64,000 bases of DNA. Source: an uncultured Victivallaceae bacterium (GTDB lineage Bacteria; Verrucomicrobiota; Lentisphaeria; Victivallales; Victivallaceae). The notes below the pieces were generated by a model that was given only the letters and a program-made list of their open reading frames with translations, made no database searches and was not told where the DNA came from. The stretch covers positions 1 through 64,000 of the forward strand of contig CALXOD010000057.1 in the NCBI GenBank assembly GCA_944389925.1, written 5' to 3'. Position numbers and translations under genes: made by a program. Shown piece after piece: positions 60,849-64,000 of the stretch (its first letter is position 1; each line of letters begins with the position of its first letter).

Positions 60849-60925
60849 TGGTGGATCCGCCCGGACTTGAACCGAGGACCCGGAGATTATGAGTCACCTG
60901 CTCTAACCGACTGAGCTACGGATCC
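60849..60925 (-). tRNA. tRNA-Met (anticodon CAT, elongator type)
   Basis: Cloverleaf on the minus strand: acceptor GGATCCG/CGGATCC, D arm GCTC..GAGC, anticodon loop CTCATAA (CAT), T arm with GGTTCAAGTCC and an encoded CCA end. The loop matches elongator tRNA-Met of E. coli, and the 5' G-C acceptor pair rules out the initiator. The anticodon stem GGTGA/TCTCC has a central U-U mismatch. CAT tRNAs can also be lysidine-modified tRNA-Ile, so Met is likely but not certain. Confidence 0.88.
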
Positions 60926-60936
60926 GATCGGCGGTT

Positions 60937-60965
60937 ACTATAGCGGCCTCCGGAACGCTTCGCAA
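60937..60965 (-). promoter_or_regulatory. Promoter of tRNA-Met
   Basis: Minus strand TTGCGA (complement of 60960-60965), 17-bp spacer, TATAGT (complement of 60937-60942). The predicted start is a few bases before the mature tRNA. Confidence 0.7.
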
Positions 60966-61118
60966 GTTGCCGGATGCATTTTTTTGCAATTATTCTCCCC
61001 TGAAGAGAATTTCAGTACTGCGAGGGGACGAGACCGTATCGAACCGAGGAACGGTCATATCCCAGAGGATATTTTCCCCGGTTGGTCCCGGAAGAGAGGG
61101 GATGAATTTTGCCTGTAC

Positions 61119-61145
61119 TTGACAAGCCGGTCATTCGGGTATACC
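61119..61145 (+). promoter_or_regulatory. Promoter of the CsoR-like gene with a palindrome
   Basis: Consensus TTGACA (61119-61124). TATACC follows at a short 15-bp spacing (61140-61145), or TACCGT at 17. The 8-bp palindrome GGTATACC (61138-61145) overlaps the -10 and is a possible operator for the regulator. It lacks the G-tracts of known CsoR sites. Confidence 0.5.
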
Positions 61146-61174
61146 GTAAACCATGGCAAACAACGAGGTGAATC

Positions 61175-61450
61175 ATGCGGCAGTGCATGGATGTGGATAA
61201 TCTGCACCGCAGAATGAAGAAAATTATCGGACAGCTCAGCGCCATCGACAAAATGGTCGATCAGGATATCCCCTGCGAAGATCTGCTCATTCAGATCAAT
61301 GCGGCCAAGAGCGCCTTGCATAAGCTCGGTCAGATCGTGTTGGAAGGACATCTGAATCATTGTGTCAAAGACGGTATCCGGCACGGTGATGCAGACAAAA
61401 CTATTGCCGCTTTCGCCAAGGCTATCGAACATTTTTCCCGCATGTCATGA
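61175..61450 (+). CDS. CsoR/FrmR-family metal-sensing repressor
   Basis: 91-aa, all-helical DUF156 regulator. The metal-binding triad C34-H59-C63 (IPCEDL and EGHLNHC) matches the Cys-His-Cys Cu(I) site of CsoR. The core RRMKKIIGQLSAIDKMVDQ is typical of the family. The family includes CsoR (Cu), RcnR (Ni/Co), FrmR (formaldehyde) and CstR (persulfide); the triad favours CsoR or CstR. GAGGTGA lies before the ATG. No copper ATPase gene is near; the next genes are the Fe-S scaffold and GGGtGRT protein, suggesting they are its targets. Confidence 0.88.
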   Translation: MRQCMDVDNLHRRMKKIIGQLSAIDKMVDQDIPCEDLLIQINAAKSALHKLGQIVLEGHLNHCVKDGIRHGDADKTIAAFAKAIEHFSRMS

Positions 61451-61503
61451 TCCCCTCAGGGAAGGGGGCTGGCATTTCTGCCGAAGGTGTACGGGCGGTC
61501 CAG

Positions 61504-61536
61504 CCGGGAAAAAAACATGAATCCGTTGTTTCCCGG
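61504..61536. repeat. Inverted repeat upstream of the Fe-S scaffold gene
   Basis: Perfect 8-bp arms CCGGGAAA (61504-61511) and TTTCCCGG (61529-61536), 17 bases apart. They end just before a TTGAAA at 61538. No T-run follows. It could be an operator or a weak csoR terminator. Confidence 0.5.
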
Positions 61537-61537
61537 G

Positions 61538-61566
61538 TTGAAAAACACACAGACAAGTGGCACATT
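61538..61566 (+). promoter_or_regulatory. Possible promoter of the Fe-S scaffold/GGGtGRT pair
   Basis: TTGAAA (61538-61543), 17-bp spacer, CACATT (61561-61566) followed by AATAAG, the same downstream sequence seen after TATATT in other promoters here. The -10 is weak. Confidence 0.4.
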
Positions 61567-61616
61567 AATAAGACTTGTAAAAAACTTTTCTCAACCCCAA
61601 TAACAGGAGATCCGCG

Positions 61617-62309
61617 ATGAACTTCTCGCACGAAGTCGAGCAGATGGTCTGCGTCGCCAAGGGCCCGAATCACGGCCCCGCGCCGATTCCCCAGGAAGGT
61701 GCCTGGACCCGCGCCAAAGAGATCAAAGACATTTCCGGCCTGACTCACGGAGTCGGCTGGTGTGCCCCGCAGCAGGGCGCCTGCAAATTGACGCTGAACG
61801 TCAAGAACGGCGTGATTCAGGAAGCGCTGGTCGAGACAATCGGCTGTTCCGGTATGACCCATTCCGCAGCAATGGCGGCGGAAATTCTGCCCGGGAAAAC
61901 CATTCTGGAAGCGTTGAATACCGACCTGGTCTGCGACGCCATCAATACTGCCATGCGTGAACTCTTTCTGCAGATTGTATACGGCCGCACCCAGACGGCC
62001 TTTTCCGAAGGCGGTCTGCCGATTGGAGCCGGTCTGGAAGACCTCGGCAAAGGGTTGCGCAGCATCACCGGTACGATGTACGGGACCAGCGCCAAGGGCG
62101 TCCGTTATCTGGAAATGGCCGAGGGGTATGTGACGGAAATCGCACTTGATGAAGAAGATCATGTGATCGGGTACAAGTTCCTCAAGCTCGGCCCGATGCT
62201 GGATGCGCTGGCCAAGGGTATGGACGCCAACGAGGCGGTGAAGAAATTCACCGGTACCTATGGCCGTTTCGCCGACGCCGTCAGAACCATCAATCCGCGT
62301 CAGCAGTAA
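61617..62309 (+). CDS. IscU/NifU-like iron-sulfur scaffold protein
   Basis: 230-aa protein with an IscU/NifU-type module. Cysteines that could be cluster ligands occur in GVGWCAPQQGACKL, IGCSGMTHSAAMAAEI and LVCDAI; the GCSGMTHSAAMA block is very like the IscU/NifU GCxI..AS..M motif. The C-terminal half (about 125-230) is extra to standard IscU and has no family I know. AGGAGA precedes the ATG. It is followed 22 bases later by the GGGtGRT gene, its usual partner. No nifS/iscS, so a housekeeping Isc role is unlikely. Confidence 0.8.
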   Translation: MNFSHEVEQMVCVAKGPNHGPAPIPQEGAWTRAKEIKDISGLTHGVGWCAPQQGACKLTLNVKNGVIQEALVETIGCSGMTHSAAMAAEILPGKTILEALNTDLVCDAINTAMRELFLQIVYGRTQTAFSEGGLPIGAGLEDLGKGLRSITGTMYGTSAKGVRYLEMAEGYVTEIALDEEDHVIGYKFLKLGPMLDALAKGMDANEAVKKFTGTYGRFADAVRTINPRQQ

Positions 62310-62331
62310 GCAAGAGGAGAAGGAGTCCATC

Positions 62332-63330
62332 ATGGCACTTTTTGAAAGTTATGAACGCCGGATCGCGCAGGTCAACGCGTTTCTGAAGGCCAACGGCATC
62401 GCTTCGCTGGAAGAGGCGGAAGCCATCACCAAAGGCAAGGGACTGGACATCTATGCCCGTGTCAAGGATATTCAGCCGATCTGTTTTGAAAACGCCTGCT
62501 GGGCGTATCTGGTCGGGGCTGCCGTGGCGATCAAGCGCGGTCAGACCGTAGCCAGTGAAATCGCCAAGACGCTTGGCGAAGGGCTGCAGTCTTTCTGCAT
62601 TCCGGGATCGGTGGCGGACGATCGTAAAGTCGGTCTCGGCCATGGAAATCTGGCGTCGATGCTGCTGCGGGATGAAACGCGCTGCTTTGCATTCTGCGCC
62701 GGGCATGAATCCTTCGCCGCTGCCGAAGGCGCGATCGGGCTGGCCCGCAGCGCCAACAAGGCGCGTAAGGAACCGCTGCGGGTGATCCTGAACGGTCTTG
62801 GCAAAGATGCGGCCCAGATTATTTCCCGAATCAATGGCTTTACTGGAGTGGAAACCGAGTTCGACTATGCCACCGGTCAGGTGAAGGTTGTTTCCGAACG
62901 GGCTTATTCCAAGGGAGAACGTGCCGCGGTTCGCTGCTATGGTGCGGATGATGTCCGTGAAGGGGTGGCGATCATGTGGCTCGAAGGTGTTGATATCGCC
63001 ATTACTGGCAACTCGACCAATCCGACCCGGTTCCAGCACCCGGTGATGGCCACTTACAAGAAGGAACGTATCGAAAAAGGTATGCCGTTCTTCTCTGTGG
63101 CTTCCGGCGGCGGCACCGGCCGTACACTGCATCCGGACAACATGGCCGCCGGTCCCGCCAGTTACGGTATGACCGATACCATGGGGCGTATGCACTCCGA
63201 TGCGCAGTTTGCCGGTTCTTCTTCGGTTCCGGCCCACGTCGAAATGATGGGGCTGATCGGAATGGGCAATAACCCGATGGTCGGCGCCTCCGTGGATGTG
63301 GCGGTCGCCGTCGCGCAGGCAATGAAATAA
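62332..63330 (+). CDS. GGGtGRT family protein
   Basis: 332-aa protein containing SGGGTGRTLHPDNM (the namesake motif) and MTDTMGRMHSDAQFAGSSS. It belongs to an uncharacterised family that, to my knowledge, is found next to an Fe-S scaffold gene in fermentative bacteria. No signal peptide is seen, and the N-terminal about 35 residues are helical. Cysteines in QPICFENACW, SFCIPG, RCFAFCAG and VRCYGA could bind metal or a cluster. The catalytic activity is unknown. The ATG at 62332 follows AGGAGAAGGAG. A strong terminator follows, so the pair ends here. Confidence 0.82.
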   Translation: MALFESYERRIAQVNAFLKANGIASLEEAEAITKGKGLDIYARVKDIQPICFENACWAYLVGAAVAIKRGQTVASEIAKTLGEGLQSFCIPGSVADDRKVGLGHGNLASMLLRDETRCFAFCAGHESFAAAEGAIGLARSANKARKEPLRVILNGLGKDAAQIISRINGFTGVETEFDYATGQVKVVSERAYSKGERAAVRCYGADDVREGVAIMWLEGVDIAITGNSTNPTRFQHPVMATYKKERIEKGMPFFSVASGGGTGRTLHPDNMAAGPASYGMTDTMGRMHSDAQFAGSSSVPAHVEMMGLIGMGNNPMVGASVDVAVAVAQAMK

Positions 63331-63350
63331 CTTTCGCCGGCAACGAAGAA

Positions 63351-63391
63351 AAACTCCGCACTGTTCCCTGGGATGGTGCGGAGTTTTTTTT
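63351..63391 (+). terminator. Terminator of the GGGtGRT operon
   Basis: 11-bp perfect stem AAACTCCGCAC/GTGCGGAGTTT (63351-63361 and 63376-63386) followed by a run of T residues to 63391. Confidence 0.95.
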
Positions 63392-63436
63392 ATAGACGGA
63401 CGAGGCGGTTTTTTGCCGGTTTTGCCGGTTCCATGC

Positions 63437-63465
63437 TTGAAAGCGGAAGAGCGAAACGCTATATT
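63437..63465 (+). promoter_or_regulatory. Promoter of the yajC-secD operon
   Basis: TTGAAA (63437-63442), 17-bp spacer, TATATT (63460-63465), about 70 bases before the yajC ATG. Confidence 0.7.
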
Positions 63466-63537
63466 ATCCGGTATTTGTGTGTATGTGTCTGAATTCCGGA
63501 ATCATATAGTAGTAAAATACAAGGAGAGTTTCTGAAA

Positions 63538-63900
63538 ATGAATTTGTTCACCGTGATTGCCGATGCCGCCGCAGCCCCTGCCGCAGCGCCTGCCGCCGCA
63601 CCTGCGGCTGCTGCTCAGCCTCAGCCCAATGGGTTGCTCAGCATGCTGCCGCTGTTCATTATTTTCGGGGTGATGATTTTCTGGATGATGCGCTCTCAGA
63701 AAAAGCAGCAGCAGAAACGGCAGCAGATGTTGGATCGGGTGACCAAGGGAACTCGGGTTATGCTTAACAGCGGTATGCTCGGTACAGTGGTGGAAGTCCG
63801 TGATAATTCCTGTGTGGTGGAAATTGCGGACAAAGTACGGGTCGAAGTCGTCAAGAACGGTATCGGTGACGTGTTGGACCAGGCAGCCGAAACCAAATAA
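63538..63900 (+). CDS. yajC: Preprotein translocase subunit YajC
   Basis: 120-aa accessory subunit of SecDF. An Ala/Pro-rich N terminus (about 10-30) precedes one TM (about 33-52, LLSMLPLFIIFGVMIFWMM) and the cytoplasmic QKKQQQKRQQMLDRVTKG, VMLNSGMLGTVVEV block typical of YajC. AAGGAGAG lies upstream. secD starts 32 bases after its stop, the normal order. Confidence 0.93.
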   Translation: MNLFTVIADAAAAPAAAPAAAPAAAAQPQPNGLLSMLPLFIIFGVMIFWMMRSQKKQQQKRQQMLDRVTKGTRVMLNSGMLGTVVEVRDNSCVVEIADKVRVEVVKNGIGDVLDQAAETK

Positions 63901-63932
63901 ATATAACGGAAATCCGCCGGAGTGCTGATCTT

Positions 63933-64000
63933 ATGAATAAGCGACCGATTTTGCTGAGAATCCTGATTGCCGCAGTGGTGATCGTGGTATTTTGCTTTTC
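63933..64000 (+). CDS. secD: SecD, N-terminal fragment (cut by window end)
   Basis: Only about 22 codons are in the window: MNKRPILLRILIAAVVIVVF and on. The short basic start followed by a TM helix directly downstream of yajC is as expected for SecD of the SecDF translocase complex. The identity rests mainly on position. The frame remains open to the window edge. Confidence 0.7.
   Translation, partial: MNKRPILLRILIAAVVIVVFCF

Noticed and set aside
1-64000. CRISPR arrays, insertion sequences, prophage or rRNA genes
   Set aside because: I scanned for repeated units with spacers, transposase motifs, terminal inverted repeats and rRNA signatures and saw none.

Overview
The window is a 64 kb stretch of a GC-rich bacterial chromosome made almost entirely of core genes. 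I see no insertion sequence, phage, CRISPR array or rRNA. The organism is probably a diderm of the PVC group, and Lentisphaerota (Victivallis-like) is the best fit. LpxB, an LptF/G permease, FolK, PpdK, YidC/YidD, a GHL10-type glycoside hydrolase and a GGGtGRT-protein/Fe-S scaffold pair all point that way. This placement is inference from gene content; no search was run.

Layout. 0-5.8 kb: tRNA-Pro and the minus-strand ribosome/membrane operon rpmH-rnpA-yidD-yidC-jag, then an SH3-domain exported protein and an Asp-box (sialidase-like) protein. 5.9-12 kb: xerC, typA, an NSS-family Na+ symporter and a GltS-like symporter. 12-17 kb: a minus-strand export operon (secretin, long coiled-coil membrane fusion protein, MacB-type ATPase and permease). 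17-21 kb: tyrA, an ABC ATPase and dnaA, preceded by an AT-rich region with an 11-bp tandem array of DnaA-box-like sequences that is a candidate oriC or autoregulatory site. 21-28.6 kb: a shortened division cluster (mraZ-rsmH-ftsL-ftsI) continuing into an FAD oxidoreductase, a membrane protein and a MurC-like ligase, with five 10-bp MraZ-type repeats directly before mraZ. 28.7-33.9 kb: ribH-nusB-ftsY-ribD-ribE-unknown-pdxJ (flavin and B6 synthesis with SRP receptor). 33.9-38.9 kb, minus strand: lptF/G-type permease, peptide-binding protein, dapB, lpxB. 39-47 kb: DinG-like helicase, yggL, NhaC antiporter, thioredoxin-like protein and dsbD, rpsO, GHL10. 47-54 kb: ppdK, a lipoprotein, YkgJ-like protein/gmk/coaC, two small envelope proteins, folK. 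54-61 kb: fmt, RNase G, a sigma-54 response regulator that overlaps a convergent ion transporter, a small protein, a DUF1275 protein and tRNA-Met. 61-64 kb: a CsoR-like regulator, Fe-S scaffold and GGGtGRT protein, then yajC and the start of secD.

Promoters are unusually readable. More than twenty intergenic sites show TTGNNN, a 16-17 bp spacer and a TATNNT-like -10. The commonest -10 is TATATT, often extended as TATATTAATAA. These calls were made by eye and are inferences.

The best candidates for unusual biology are: (1) a tripartite exporter operon with a secretin where a TolC-type channel would be expected; (2) DnaA with an altered box-recognition motif next to variant DnaA boxes; (3) the 10-bp repeat operator of mraZ, which runs up to the start codon; (4) the CsoR-like/Fe-S scaffold/GGGtGRT module, whose function is not known to me.
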